Assembly: GCF_004340975.1 (NCBI RefSeq)
Contig: NZ_SLXA01000010.1
Location: 1-64,000 of the forward strand
DNA from: Frisingicoccus caecimuris
Lineage (GTDB): Bacteria; Bacillota; Clostridia; Lachnospirales; Lachnospiraceae
Length of the DNA stretch: 64,000 nucleotides
Reading direction: 5' to 3'
Part shown: positions 36,214 through 45,008 of the stretch, in pieces
How the letters are laid out: each line of letters starts with the position of its first letter
Numbering within the stretch: the first letter of the stretch is position 1
The notes under the pieces: model-generated
Database searches by the model: none
Told to the model about the DNA's origin: nothing
Seen by the model: the letters and a program-made list of their open reading frames with translations, nothing else
Position numbers and translations under genes: made by a program

Positions 36214-37188
36214 TTAATACACAGACATCAAACGACTGATCAGGAACTGGTATTCATCAATGGTCTTCTCCATAGCCAATCCTTCGTCAATATCAAAATC
36301 CACATATTTTCCATCTTTATAGCAAATGACCCGATTTGTTTCACCCCGGTGAAGCAGATCAATGGCATAGCCGCCCATGGTCGCCGCCATCACCCGGTCT
36401 CGGGCTGTCGGTGAACCACCGCGCTGAATATGGCCGAGAACTGTCGCACGGGTTTCGATTCCCGTTGCCGCCTCAATGCGCCGTGCCAGCCGATTCGTAT
36501 GACCTACACCTTCTGCATTGATGATCACATGATGGGTCTTGCCTTTTGAACGGTTATGCATGATCGCATCAATTAAGTCCTGCTCGTTAAAGGCATCCCG
36601 TTCCGGTATGAGGATACCATCCGCACCATTCGCCATCTGACACCAGAGAGCAATATAACCGGCATTCCGGCCCATAACTTCGATGATACTACACCGCTCA
36701 TGGGATGTAGAAGTATCTTTAATCTTGTCAATGGCGCTCATCGCCGTATTCACCGCCGTATCGAATCCAATCGTATAATCCGTACAGTTAATATCCAGGT
36801 CAATGGTTCCAGGAATACCAATGGTATTAATTCCTAACTCGGAAAGTTTCTGAGCTCCCCGGAACGAACCATCTCCACCGATGACAATAAGACCGTCGAT
36901 TCCATTATCCTTTAGAATCTGCGCACCTTTTTGCTGACCTTCTCTGGTTTCGAATTCTTTACATCTGGCCGTAAATAAAATCGTACCGCCCAGACGCGCT
37001 ATCTCAGATACCATCCGGGAATCCATATCTATAATTTCATTATTCAATAAACCGGCATAGCCTCTTTTAATTCCTTTAACTTTCATACCGCTGGCCCGGG
37101 CCGTCCGTACAACCGCCCGAATAGCCGCATTCATTCCAGGCGCATCACCGCCGCTGGTCAGGATACCTACGGTCTCTACTTCTCGCAT
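36214..37188 (-). CDS. pfkA: 6-phosphofructokinase, ATP-dependent
   Basis: This 324-residue enzyme phosphorylates fructose 6-phosphate to fructose 1,6-bisphosphate, the committed step of glycolysis. The motifs are GILTSGGDAPGMNAAIRAVV, the ATP-site GGDGSFRGAQKL, the catalytic TIDLDINCTDYTIGFDTA, MGRNAGYIALW and GHIQRGGSPTARDRVMA. GGDGS, not GGDDT, indicates use of ATP instead of pyrophosphate. The longest frame begins with TTG at 37191; ATG 37188 has GGAGGT eight bases upstream. The long leader (about 140 bases) contains the repeated motif described at 37215-37337. Confidence 0.96.
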   Translation of the reverse strand: MREVETVGILTSGGDAPGMNAAIRAVVRTARASGMKVKGIKRGYAGLLNNEIIDMDSRMVSEIARLGGTILFTARCKEFETREGQQKGAQILKDNGIDGLIVIGGDGSFRGAQKLSELGINTIGIPGTIDLDINCTDYTIGFDTAVNTAMSAIDKIKDTSTSHERCSIIEVMGRNAGYIALWCQMANGADGILIPERDAFNEQDLIDAIMHNRSKGKTHHVIINAEGVGHTNRLARRIEAATGIETRATVLGHIQRGGSPTARDRVMAATMGGYAIDLLHRGETNRVICYKDGKYVDFDIDEGLAMEKTIDEYQFLISRLMSVY

Positions 37189-37214
37189 CAATGTACCTCC
37201 TGTCTTTATTTATA

Positions 37215-37337
37215 CGCTAACTGTTCACAGTACACCGTGTCAACTAAGTTCACCGTTCACCTTCAGCTCCGATTCACTAAGTTTCCAGGTATGCGTTCTC
37301 AGTAAGCTCGAAAACACCTCGCTAACTGTTCACAGTA
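37215..37337. repeat. Direct repeat pair in the pfkA leader
   Basis: The 18-base motif TACTGTGAACAGTTAGCG (minus strand) occurs at 37337-37320 and again at 37232-37215, exactly 105 bases apart. Each copy holds a partial dyad, CTGT-GA-ACAG. The DNA between has further related blocks (TACTGAGAAC, TTAGTGAATC, GGTGAACGGTGAACTTAG), so the whole looks like a degenerate intergenic repeat. No coding frame is present. Confidence 0.7.
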
Positions 37338-37362
37338 TATCATGTTTTTGCATTATTTTAAA
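37334..37362 (-). promoter_or_regulatory. Promoter of pfkA
   Basis: TTTAAA (37362-37357) and TATACT (37339-37334) are 17 bases apart on the minus strand. The -35 overlaps the last codons of cobT, and the -10 merges into the first copy of the leader repeat. Confidence 0.55.
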
Positions 37363-38408
37363 GGGATGTATGTCTCTATTTTGCCTTCCTGAAAACTCGG
37401 AAGTTTCTCATAGAGATAAAAAGCCTGGTCAAGCATCGGAAATAAGAGCACGGCGCCGCTGCCTTCCCCCAGGTGAAAGTTTCCGTAAATCACCGGCTTT
37501 AATCCAAGCATTTCCAGAGCAAGCACTGCCCCCGGTTCCTTTGAACAATGAGAAGCAATCATACCGTCGGACGCCGCCGGGACAAGCTGCTTCGCCAATA
37601 AAGCCGCCACGGATGCAATAAATCCATCAATGACTACAGGAACCCCTGCCGCTGCCGCTCCCAGGAACACACCGGTCAACCCCGCAATATCCAATCCGCC
37701 GACCTTTGCCAATATATCAATCCCATCTTTCGGATTCGGCCGGTGAAGTCCGATCGCTTTCTCGATCGTCTGTATCTTTCGTTCAAGTCCCTCGCTGGAA
37801 AGTCCTGCGCCCCGGCCGGTCACACAGGCAGCCGGTCTGCCGGATAGAACCGCCAGCACCGCACTACTGCTTGTTGTATTACCGATTCCCATTTCACCCG
37901 TGGATAAGAGACCGTATCCTTCTGCCGCCTTTTTTATCGCCAGATCAGCCCCGGCTTCAATAGCCGCTATGGCCGTTTTCCGACTCATAGCCGGACCTTT
38001 GGCCATATTATACGTGCCCCGCATCTGTGATATATCCACAACACCTTCAACTTTTTCTTTCATCCCGATATCCGCCACAAGGAAATCGCTTCCCGCCCTT
38101 TCCGACATAAGCGCGATTGTCGCTCTCTGATGCAGCATATTTTCCACGACCTGAGTCGTCACATGATAGTCCGACTGACTGACCCCCTCGGCAATGACTC
38201 CATTATCCGCCGCCATGACAATGGTAAGTTTCCTGTCAATACGCGGAGTCGCCGTCCGCTGCACCCCGGCAATGCGTACAAATGTTTCCTGAAGCCAGTC
38301 CAGACTTCGAAGTGGAATACATTTATTATCCCATATTTTCCAAACCTGATGCATCATCTCCGCATCGGCGGGCTGAATTCTTTCGCAGATTTCTTCTAAA
38401 CTTAACAT
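37353..38408 (-). CDS. cobT: Nicotinate-nucleotide-dimethylbenzimidazole phosphoribosyltransferase
   Basis: This 351-residue enzyme activates the lower-ligand base (such as dimethylbenzimidazole) to its alpha-ribotide for cobalamin assembly. It has the long conserved blocks of CobT: MAADNGVIAEGVSQ, LLSTGEMGIGNTTSSSAVLA, VTGRGAGLSSEGLERK, GFIASVAALLA and the catalytic-glutamate region HLGEGSGAVLLFPMLD. Its start overlaps the end of the upstream phosphatase gene by seven bases. It is the last gene of cobU-cobS-cobC-like-cobT. Which base it uses in this organism cannot be read from the sequence. Confidence 0.95.
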   Translation of the reverse strand: MLSLEEICERIQPADAEMMHQVWKIWDNKCIPLRSLDWLQETFVRIAGVQRTATPRIDRKLTIVMAADNGVIAEGVSQSDYHVTTQVVENMLHQRATIALMSERAGSDFLVADIGMKEKVEGVVDISQMRGTYNMAKGPAMSRKTAIAAIEAGADLAIKKAAEGYGLLSTGEMGIGNTTSSSAVLAVLSGRPAACVTGRGAGLSSEGLERKIQTIEKAIGLHRPNPKDGIDILAKVGGLDIAGLTGVFLGAAAAGVPVVIDGFIASVAALLAKQLVPAASDGMIASHCSKEPGAVLALEMLGLKPVIYGNFHLGEGSGAVLLFPMLDQAFYLYEKLPSFQEGKIETYIPLK

Positions 38409-39013
38409 GTCACATTTAATCCTTTCAATACCGGAAAATTATCGACAATTTCAAATTCCGTATAGACATCCTGACGAATTTCCAGATGCCATATATTCGA
38501 TACATCCATTCCAAGAAAATGGCACATCAGGCACTGCATCGGACCGCTGTGACCAACAAAAAGGACATTTTCCGCCTTTTTAAATGTCTCTTTGGAAGAA
38601 AGCGCTTTCCATCCCGCCCATACACGTCGGCTAAAATCCGTAAAGCGCTCTCCCTCACTTGGTCCGCAATGCTGCCAATCCCCGGCCATAGCTCTATAAT
38701 CCTCCGGGTAACGCTCACGGACCTCCGTATAATGAAGCCCCTCCCAGGCGCCAAAATTCATCTCATTGAAGGCCGGAATGGAACATATTTTCCCCGGTTC
38801 CGTCTCCAGCCGTGAAAGAATGGCTTCCGCTGTCTGCCTTGTCCGGCAAAGCCCGGAGACAATGACTTGATCAAAAGCCACGTTTCTCAACATATCGCCC
38901 ACGGCTTCTGCCTGTTGTCGGCCCTTTTCGGTAATCGGCACATCCAGACTGCCATAATAAACCCGTTGAACATTACACTCGGTTTCGCCGTGCCGGACCA
39001 TATATAATTTCAT
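38402..39013 (-). CDS. cobC: Histidine phosphatase, probable alpha-ribazole phosphatase
   Basis: This 203-residue histidine phosphatase has the acceptor His in MVRHGETECNVQ, VSGLCRTRQTAEA, the acid region FNEMNFGAWEG, and the late His in VLFVGHSGPMQC. Its place between cobS and cobT, with a seven-base overlap onto cobT and a one-base gap from cobS, strongly suggests that it removes the 5'-phosphate of alpha-ribazole phosphate (or of cobalamin phosphate). The family alone would not settle the substrate, so the cobC name rests on context. Confidence 0.82.
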   Translation of the reverse strand: MKLYMVRHGETECNVQRVYYGSLDVPITEKGRQQAEAVGDMLRNVAFDQVIVSGLCRTRQTAEAILSRLETEPGKICSIPAFNEMNFGAWEGLHYTEVRERYPEDYRAMAGDWQHCGPSEGERFTDFSRRVWAGWKALSSKETFKKAENVLFVGHSGPMQCLMCHFLGMDVSNIWHLEIRQDVYTEFEIVDNFPVLKGLNVTC

Positions 39014-39014
39014 A

Positions 39015-39800
39015 TCACAACACTCCTTCCAGCGCCACCATAAGCAGCATAGAAAAAATCTCTATAATTTCCGAAGCCGCTCCCAAAGTATCTCCTGTCA
39101 TTCCGCCAATGACTTTTTCCATATGCCGACGGAACAACCAGGCCAACAGAAAACATACAATCACAAAAAGCAAAAGCACAGGAAAACCTATCGCTGTCCT
39201 ACAGCCTATACCTGTCCAGACAATGCCGGCTATCAGACTGCCAATAACCCAGACGGCGCCAAAAACCGATGAGACAACGGCAATACTTAATGGTATCCGT
39301 CCAATATAGCTTTTTCCCAAGCCACTTTCCCTTGGATAATTGGCTTTATACATACACAGTCCCTGAACCATCTTCCCCGCCGTCGGCGCTGCAAGCAGTA
39401 TAAATATTGGCATGCCGGAGGCAGTGAGCAACAGATATTTAAATGCCAGATCGGCAATTGCCGCAACAACACCAAAGGTTCCGATATGGCTGTCCTTCAT
39501 AATTTCCAGCATTCGTTCCCGGGATCTTGAAGAAAAAAGTGCATCCGCTGTATCACACAGACCGTCTAGATGAAATCCCCTCGTCATCCACAGTTCACCG
39601 AGAAGCGCCAGCGCCGCCGCTATAGAAACCGGCAAAATATGCACCGCCGCCCAGAAAATCAGCGCATCGAAAACACCAATGATGATTCCCGCTGCAGGCC
39701 AGAGGGCCACCCCCCGAATCAGACGTTCGTCGCTCACTTCCACTCTTTTATTAATTGGAAGACTTGTAAATAATTGTAAAATCAAAATCAATGTATCCAT
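39015..39800 (-). CDS. cobS: Adenosylcobinamide-GDP ribazoletransferase
   Basis: This 261-residue membrane enzyme joins adenosylcobinamide-GDP and alpha-ribazole to form cobalamin. It has about six hydrophobic helices and the family motif RGFHLDGLCDTADALFSSRS, in which the spaced aspartates bind metal, followed by KDSHIGTFGVVA. It starts with the usual LQLFTSLPI-like segment. It lies three bases after cobU and one base before the phosphatase gene, in a tight operon. Confidence 0.94.
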   Translation of the reverse strand: MDTLILILQLFTSLPINKRVEVSDERLIRGVALWPAAGIIIGVFDALIFWAAVHILPVSIAAALALLGELWMTRGFHLDGLCDTADALFSSRSRERMLEIMKDSHIGTFGVVAAIADLAFKYLLLTASGMPIFILLAAPTAGKMVQGLCMYKANYPRESGLGKSYIGRIPLSIAVVSSVFGAVWVIGSLIAGIVWTGIGCRTAIGFPVLLLFVIVCFLLAWLFRRHMEKVIGGMTGDTLGAASEIIEIFSMLLMVALEGVL

Positions 39801-39803
39801 AAA

Positions 39804-40358
39804 TCACTCCGCCTTAATCCGCATCGGAATTCCACTGACCACAAAATAGACCTCCGCCGCCTCAGAGGCCAGGTATTGATTCACCCGTCCAAGAATGTCC
39901 CGGAAGCCCCTCCCAAGCGGCGTCTCAGGAACAACTCCCAGACCGATTTCATCTGTCACCATTACATAAGGTAAATTTTTCTTCCGCACATCCGCTCCCA
40001 GGCTCTGAAACTTATCCATAATATAGGCTTCAGCCGCACTGTAATCCACTTTCGAGAAATCTTCACCATCCTTCTGTTCTGCCATAAAGTCAAACAGCAG
40101 ATTGGTCACCATCGATGTCACACTATCCAGCAAAATGCCATCAAAACCCGTATAATCTAACGTCTCTAAATCCGTATAGCCTTCATGAGTTATCCACAAT
40201 TCTCCCCGGCGTTCCTTATGTTTGTCCACACGCCGGGCCATTTCTTCATCGAAAATCCTGGCCGTTGCCACATACAGGCGCCGACGGCCCATAGCTTCGA
40301 CCAGCTTTTCACCAAATTCACTTTTTCCGCTGCGGCATCCGCCTGTCACTAAAATCAT
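39804..40358 (-). CDS. cobU: Adenosylcobinamide kinase / adenosylcobinamide-phosphate guanylyltransferase
   Basis: This enzyme of about 184 residues phosphorylates adenosylcobinamide and then attaches GMP. The P-loop is VTGGCRSGKSEFGEKL, followed by YVATARIFDEEMARRVDKHK with the guanylylated His region, DSVTSMVTNLL, and VTDEIGLGVVPETPLGR. The longest frame starts at 40379 without a ribosome site; ATG 40358, behind AGGACGAGAGAG, gives the family start. It heads the cobalamin cluster. No cobalamin riboswitch is present in the 84 bases between it and trpS, only the trpS terminator. Confidence 0.93.
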   Translation of the reverse strand: MILVTGGCRSGKSEFGEKLVEAMGRRRLYVATARIFDEEMARRVDKHKERRGELWITHEGYTDLETLDYTGFDGILLDSVTSMVTNLLFDFMAEQKDGEDFSKVDYSAAEAYIMDKFQSLGADVRKKNLPYVMVTDEIGLGVVPETPLGRGFRDILGRVNQYLASEAAEVYFVVSGIPMRIKAE

Positions 40359-40394
40359 ATGCTCTCTCGTCCTACTCATTATTTAACGAAAATC

Positions 40395-40427
40395 GGCTGT
40401 CAAGGATATCTCTATCCCCTGACAGCC
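40395..40427 (-). terminator. Terminator after trpS
   Basis: On the minus strand GGCTGTCAGGGGATA pairs with TATCCTTGACAGCC around a GAGA loop, followed by GATTTTCG. The T-run is short, so some readthrough into cobU is possible. Confidence 0.68.
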
Positions 40428-40442
40428 AGTTTTAATATCCTT

Positions 40443-41531
40443 TTATTTTTCAGCAAAACGTTTTGCCTGTTCTGCAATCAACTGGGCATCTTCAAAATAA
40501 TTGATTTTCATTGCCCGTTTCACTTCTTCCAATGTTTGAGCTGCAACCTTAGCTGCTTCCATACTGCCCTTACGCAGAATCTCATAAATTTCCGGAATAT
40601 GTTGTTCCAGTTCCTTTCTGCGGCCGCGAATCGGTTCCAGTTCTTCCTGCATAATATTATTCAGGAAACGTTTTACTTTCACATCACCAAGACCGCCCCG
40701 GCGATAATGGTCCTTTAACGCATCCAAATTGGCATATTCCGGCCAGAACTTTTCAAAATGGTCGTCCCGACAGAATGCATCGAGATACGTGAATACCGCA
40801 TTACCTTCCACACATCCCGGATCAGAAACCTTCAAATGATTCGGGTCAGTAAACATTCCCATAATCTTTTTCTGAACCTCTTCCGCAGTATCTGAAAGAT
40901 AAATACAATTATTTAAGGACTTACTCATCTTTGCCTTTCCGTCTGTTCCCGGAAGACGGCAGCAGACTTCACTCTCCGGAATAAGGGCTTCCGGCTCCAC
41001 CAGGACCTCATCGTAAACCGAATTAAATTTGCGGACGATTTCCCGGGTCTGTTCAATCATCGGGAGCTGATCTTCACCAACCGGCACAGTGGTCGCCTTA
41101 AACGCAGTAATATCCGAGGCCTGACTGATCGGATAAGTAAAAAAGCCTACCGGAATACTGGTTTCAAAATTACGCATCTGGATTTCCGCCTTTACTGTTG
41201 GATTTCTCTGCAGACGTGAAACGGTTACCAGATTCATATAATAGAAGCTCAGCTCTGTCAGGGCCGGAACCTGGGATTGGATAAAGAGTACGGATTTCTC
41301 CGGATCCAGGCCACAAGAGAGATAATCCAACGCCACTTCGATAATGTTCTGACGCACTTTTTCCGGATTATCCGCATTATCCGTTAATGCCTGCGCATCT
41401 GCGATCATAATATAGATTTTGTCATATTCGCCTGAATTCTGAAGTTCTACCCGCCGCTTCAGGGAACCGACATAATGTCCTACATGAAGCCGTCCTGTCG
41501 GACGGTCTCCGGTTAAAATAATCTTTTCCAT
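40443..41531 (-). CDS. trpS: Tryptophan-tRNA ligase
   Basis: This 362-residue class I aminoacyl-tRNA synthetase has the HIGH-type signature [17 protein letters not shown] and the KMSKS loop [33 protein letters not shown] and [17 protein letters not shown] are the tryptophan-binding blocks of TrpRS. It lies 20 bases after the ArsR gene in a glmM-arsR-trpS operon. There is no room for a T-box leader, which often controls this enzyme in Firmicutes, so it is presumably expressed with glmM. Confidence 0.95.
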   Translation of the reverse strand: MEKIILTGDRPTGRLHVGHYVGSLKRRVELQNSGEYDKIYIMIADAQALTDNADNPEKVRQNIIEVALDYLSCGLDPEKSVLFIQSQVPALTELSFYYMNLVTVSRLQRNPTVKAEIQMRNFETSIPVGFFTYPISQASDITAFKATTVPVGEDQLPMIEQTREIVRKFNSVYDEVLVEPEALIPESEVCCRLPGTDGKAKMSKSLNNCIYLSDTAEEVQKKIMGMFTDPNHLKVSDPGCVEGNAVFTYLDAFCRDDHFEKFWPEYANLDALKDHYRRGGLGDVKVKRFLNNIMQEELEPIRGRRKELEQHIPEIYEILRKGSMEAAKVAAQTLEEVKRAMKINYFEDAQLIAEQAKRFAEK

Positions 41532-41551
41532 TGTAAATTCTCCTTGATTCT

Positions 41552-41875
41552 TTATTCTTCCATTACATGGTCAAACGCCACTTTAAACATTTCCTGTATA
41601 TGCTCATCCGCCAGGGAATAGTAACGCACCTTGCCGTCCCGGCGTGTTTTTACCAGTCTGGCCTGCTTTAACAGCCGAAGCTGATGCGATACAGCCGACT
41701 GATTCATCTCGAGAAGCAGCGCCAGATCTCCCACACACAGCTCGGACTGACTCAATGCGCATATGATCTTTGCCCGGGTCGCATCCCCAAAAGCTTTAAA
41801 TAATTCTGCCACCTCAAATAGATCATCCTCTGGCGGCATAGCATTTCTCACCTGTTCAACCAGACTGTCTCCCAT
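41552..41875 (-). CDS. ArsR/SmtB-family metalloregulator with a CzrA-type zinc site
   Basis: This 107-residue winged-helix repressor has the recognition helix in [20 protein letters not shown] and the wing in [12 protein letters not shown]. The C-terminal helix contains Asp90, His92, His103 and Glu106, spaced exactly D-x-H-x10-H-x2-E as in the alpha-5 zinc sites of SmtB and CzrA. The alpha-3 site ELCVGDL has only one of the cysteines seen in CadC or ArsR, so arsenic or cadmium sensing is unlikely. Such repressors usually stand next to a metal exporter; here it is between glmM (five-base gap) and trpS, so its targets must be elsewhere or are these genes. Confidence 0.88.
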   Translation of the reverse strand: MGDSLVEQVRNAMPPEDDLFEVAELFKAFGDATRAKIICALSQSELCVGDLALLLEMNQSAVSHQLRLLKQARLVKTRRDGKVRYYSLADEHIQEMFKVAFDHVMEE

Positions 41876-41880
41876 GTTCT

Positions 41881-43233
41881 CTACTTCCCTTCAACCGCAT
41901 GGCCCTTGGCCTTTAATACATCAACTACCTGATAAACATACTTATGGCAGATTTCATCTGTTTCTGCTTCCACCATGACACGCAGCAATGGTTCTGTTCC
42001 GCTTTCCCGCACAAGAATACGTCCCGTATTACCAAGAGCTTCCTCCACAGCCTTTACAGCCGCCTGAACATCTTCATCCTGTTCTGCTGCTGTTTTATCC
42101 TGAACTTTAACGTTGACAAGAAGCTGCGGATAAATGGTCACTGGCTTGATCAGCTCGGAAAGACTGGTCTTTTTCTCCAGCATCACTTCCATAATTTTAA
42201 GAGACGTAAGGATACCGTCGCCGGTTGTCGCCAACTGGCTGAAAATAATATGCCCGGACTGTTCACCACCGATAGAGTGGCCATTCTTCATCATATTTTC
42301 ATAGACATATTTATCCCCGACAGCCGTCTTTTCATAGCGAATACCGGCTTTATCAAGGGCCAGATACAGACCAAAGTTCGACATAACTGTCGTAACAACC
42401 GTATCATTATTTAATTTACCATTTTCATGCATATATTTTCCGCAGACATACATAATCAGATCGCCGTCCACAATATGCCCTTCATCATCTATCGCAATAC
42501 ACCGATCCGCATCGCCATCATAGGCAAACCCCACGTCAAGACCCTTTTCTATAACGAATTTCTGAAGCACTTCGATATGCGTAGAACCACAGTTCATATT
42601 AATATTTGTGCCGTCCGGTTCCGCATTGATCACATAAGTTTTCGCTCCCAACGCATCAAAAACACTTTTTGCAATGGAAGATGCCGAACCATTAGAGCAA
42701 TCCAGGCCAACCTTTTTATCTTTAAAGGAACGGGTAGCTGTGGAAATCAAATGACCGATATAACGGTTTCTTCCCATCGCATAATCCACCGTACGCCCGA
42801 TATTCTCCCGGGTAGCCAGCGGAAGTTCCTCTGTTTTTCCATCAATATACGCTTCAATGAGCTGCTCTACATCGGCGCTCATCTTATGTCCCATGGCATT
42901 GATGATTTTAATTCCATTATCATAAAATGGATTGTGGCTGGCCGAAATCATAATTCCGCAGTCAAACTCTTCCGTCCGCACCACATAAGAAACACTTGGC
43001 GTCGTCGTCACATGCAGCAGGTAAGCATCGGCTCCGCTGGCCGTAAGTCCGGCCGCCAGCGCATATTCAAACATATAACTGGAACGCCGTGTGTCTTTTC
43101 CAATAACAATCCTTGCTTTGTGTTCTTTCCCAAAATAATATCCTAAAAATCGACCGACTTTAAATGCATGTTCCACTGTGAGCTTTACATTAGCCTCGCC
43201 GCGGAAGCCATCCGTCCCAAAATATTTTCCCAT
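41881..43233 (-). CDS. glmM: Phosphoglucosamine mutase
   Basis: This 450-residue enzyme converts glucosamine 6-phosphate to glucosamine 1-phosphate for UDP-GlcNAc and peptidoglycan. It has MGKYFGTDGFRGEANV at the start, the phosphoserine loop ISASHNPFYDNGIK (Ser99), the metal-binding AYDGDADRCIAID, the sugar-binding GGEQSGHIIF, and the phosphate-binding VRESGTEPLLRVMVE. The full length is normal. It is the first gene of glmM-arsR-trpS. Confidence 0.96.
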   Translation of the reverse strand: MGKYFGTDGFRGEANVKLTVEHAFKVGRFLGYYFGKEHKARIVIGKDTRRSSYMFEYALAAGLTASGADAYLLHVTTTPSVSYVVRTEEFDCGIMISASHNPFYDNGIKIINAMGHKMSADVEQLIEAYIDGKTEELPLATRENIGRTVDYAMGRNRYIGHLISTATRSFKDKKVGLDCSNGSASSIAKSVFDALGAKTYVINAEPDGTNINMNCGSTHIEVLQKFVIEKGLDVGFAYDGDADRCIAIDDEGHIVDGDLIMYVCGKYMHENGKLNNDTVVTTVMSNFGLYLALDKAGIRYEKTAVGDKYVYENMMKNGHSIGGEQSGHIIFSQLATTGDGILTSLKIMEVMLEKKTSLSELIKPVTIYPQLLVNVKVQDKTAAEQDEDVQAAVKAVEEALGNTGRILVRESGTEPLLRVMVEAETDEICHKYVYQVVDVLKAKGHAVEGK

Positions 43234-43319
43234 AATACTTATTCACTCCCAAGAAAATTTTATTCATGATTACTATATCATAGTTTTATAGATTTTTCAC
43301 TGTTTTTATTTTTTTACGC

Positions 43320-43347
43320 TTGACATGTATTTTATTTGTGATAGTAT
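43320..43347 (+). promoter_or_regulatory. Candidate promoter of the hemolysin-III-family gene
   Basis: A perfect TTGACA (43320-43325) is followed after 16 bases by TAGTAT (43342-43347). The leader to the ATG at 43436 would be about 80 bases, AT-rich and without a clear structure. Confidence 0.5.
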
Positions 43348-43435
43348 CATATTATAGATTATATAGTTTTAATTACTATGTGTTGTCGTTTGATACTTCA
43401 TAGTTCGTATAAATTTCAGACAGGAAGGTGATATT

Positions 43436-44101
43436 ATGAAATTTAAACCAAAAGATCCAGGCAGTGCAATCACCCATTTTATCGGCTGGCTCATGGCTTT
43501 GCTCGCCGCCGTCCCATTAATCCTCCGTGCTTGTACGGCTCCGGATGCCATTCATGTGATTTCTTTAAGCATATTTATCGTCAGCATGCTTTTACTATAT
43601 GCAGCAAGTACCCTGTATCATTCATTAGATATTAATGAAAAGGTAAACAAACGATTAAAAAAATTTGACCATATGATGATATCCATACTCATTGCCGGAA
43701 CCTATACACCGGTTTGCCTCATTGCAATCCGAGGCGCTCTGGGTTATACCCTTCTGGCCATTGTGTGGGGCATCGCTATATTTGGAATCATTCTGAAAGC
43801 TTTTTGGGTAAACTGCCCGAAATGGATTTCCTCCGTGCTCTATATCGGAATGGGATGGACCTGCATTCTGGCATTTACCCAGATTTTGAACAGTCTGTCC
43901 AGAGAAGCTTTTATGTGGCTCCTTACCGGCGGCATCATCTATACCATCGGCGGTGTGATCTACGCATTGAAACTTCCGATTTTTAACAGCAGGCATGAGA
44001 ACTTCGGTTCCCACGAAATCTTCCATCTTTTCGTGATGGGCGGCAGCTTCTGCCACTTTGTATTAATGTATAAATTCCTGGCGGTTATGCCGATCTACTA
44101 A
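43436..44101 (+). CDS. Hemolysin III family (PAQR-type) membrane protein
   Basis: This 221-residue protein has seven hydrophobic helices. TLYHSLDINEKVNKRLKKFD has the conserved His and Asp of the PAQR/hemolysin III family, and HEIFHLFVMGGSFCHFVLMY carries the late histidine cluster that holds zinc in related receptors. YTPVCLIAIRG is also typical. Bacterial members such as YqfA affect membrane lipid properties; a lytic role is not established for most. GGAAGGTG lies about six bases before the ATG. It is a single gene between glmM and thiD. Confidence 0.9.
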   Translation: MKFKPKDPGSAITHFIGWLMALLAAVPLILRACTAPDAIHVISLSIFIVSMLLLYAASTLYHSLDINEKVNKRLKKFDHMMISILIAGTYTPVCLIAIRGALGYTLLAIVWGIAIFGIILKAFWVNCPKWISSVLYIGMGWTCILAFTQILNSLSREAFMWLLTGGIIYTIGGVIYALKLPIFNSRHENFGSHEIFHLFVMGGSFCHFVLMYKFLAVMPIY

Positions 44102-44122
44102 AATAGGATCTATACCAAAACG

Positions 44123-44179
44123 GGGCGCCAAGGTGATTCGCAATTCCTCTTTGGAAAACTACGAATCCCTCTGGCGCCC
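44123..44179. terminator. Bidirectional hairpin terminator between the hemolysin-III gene and thiD
   Basis: GGGCGCCAAGGTGATTCG pairs with CGAATCCCTCTGGCGCCC with three mismatches. T-rich bases follow on the plus strand (CCTGTTTCATT) and CGTTTTGG on the minus strand. The genes converge on it. Confidence 0.72.
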
Positions 44180-44200
44180 TGCTCCTGTTTCATTTATATT

Positions 44201-44989
44201 CTATTTCCCCGTTATCCGATAGGCGTGATTCAAAGGCCCGCTGCCCTTGCCCAAATCCAGTCCGTCTTTAAGGGCTCCGGTAATATATTCTTTGGCGTTC
44301 TTCACGCTTGTTTTCATGTCATAACCCAGAGCCAGATTGCTGGCGATCGCCGATGAAAGGGTACAGCCGGTGCCATGGGTATTCGGATTATCCACCCGTT
44401 CGCCCCGGTACCAGATACATTCACCATTGACATAAAGCAGATCGTCGGCCGTTTCCGTAAGATGACCGCCTTTAATAAGTACGCCCCCTTTAAGGTTTTC
44501 GCCGATCATACGGGCAGCCCGTACCATATCTTCTGTAGATTTGATCTCAAAGCCGCAGAGACACTCGGCCTCCGGGATATTTGGCGTAATAATATCTGCC
44601 AGAGGAAGAAGTTTTGTCACCAGAGTCTCCTGGGCATCCGGACTCATCAGGGCACAGCCGCTGGTAGAAACCATGACCGGATCCACAACAATATTTTCTG
44701 CCTGATGTTCTTTTAATTTCTCTGCAATCTTTTCGATAATTCCGATATTGGACACCATACCGATCTTCACCGCATCCGGACGAATATCGTTAAATATACA
44801 GTCAATCTGTTCACCGACAAATTCCGGCGTAGCCTCCAGCACGTCATAAACACCCGTCGTATTCTGGGCTGTCAATGCGGTGATCGCGCTCATGGCAAAA
44901 ACTCCATGAGCCATCATCGTTTTAATATCTGCCTGGATTCCTGCCCCGCCGCTGGAATCAGAGCCTGCGATCGTCACTACTTTTTTCAT
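44201..44989 (-). CDS. thiD: Hydroxymethylpyrimidine/phosphomethylpyrimidine kinase
   Basis: This 262-residue ribokinase-fold enzyme phosphorylates hydroxymethylpyrimidine twice for thiamine synthesis. It has TIAGSDSSGGAGIQADIKT at the start, VVDPVMVSTSG, TPNIPEAECLCG, GVLIKGGHLTETADD and the anion-hole NTHGTGCTLSSAIAS. No other thiamine gene is adjacent and no TPP riboswitch fits upstream (19-base gap from the cardiolipin synthase gene). Pyridoxal kinase activity is known for some relatives and cannot be excluded. Confidence 0.93.
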   Translation of the reverse strand: MKKVVTIAGSDSSGGAGIQADIKTMMAHGVFAMSAITALTAQNTTGVYDVLEATPEFVGEQIDCIFNDIRPDAVKIGMVSNIGIIEKIAEKLKEHQAENIVVDPVMVSTSGCALMSPDAQETLVTKLLPLADIITPNIPEAECLCGFEIKSTEDMVRAARMIGENLKGGVLIKGGHLTETADDLLYVNGECIWYRGERVDNPNTHGTGCTLSSAIASNLALGYDMKTSVKNAKEYITGALKDGLDLGKGSGPLNHAYRITGK

Positions 44990-45008
44990 GTTGTATTCAA
45001 CTCCTATA

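Noticed and set aside
37215-37337. Minimal CRISPR array
   Set aside because: Only two copies of an 18-base motif with a 105-base interval, the interval itself being repetitive, and no cas genes in the window.
41532-41551. T-box leader for trpS
   Set aside because: Only 20 bases separate trpS from the ArsR gene, and the operon start before glmM shows no T-box sequence.
42427-43146. Long plus-strand open frame opposite glmM
   Set aside because: It is a composition artefact of the glmM codons with no ribosome site; glmM motifs cover the same bases.
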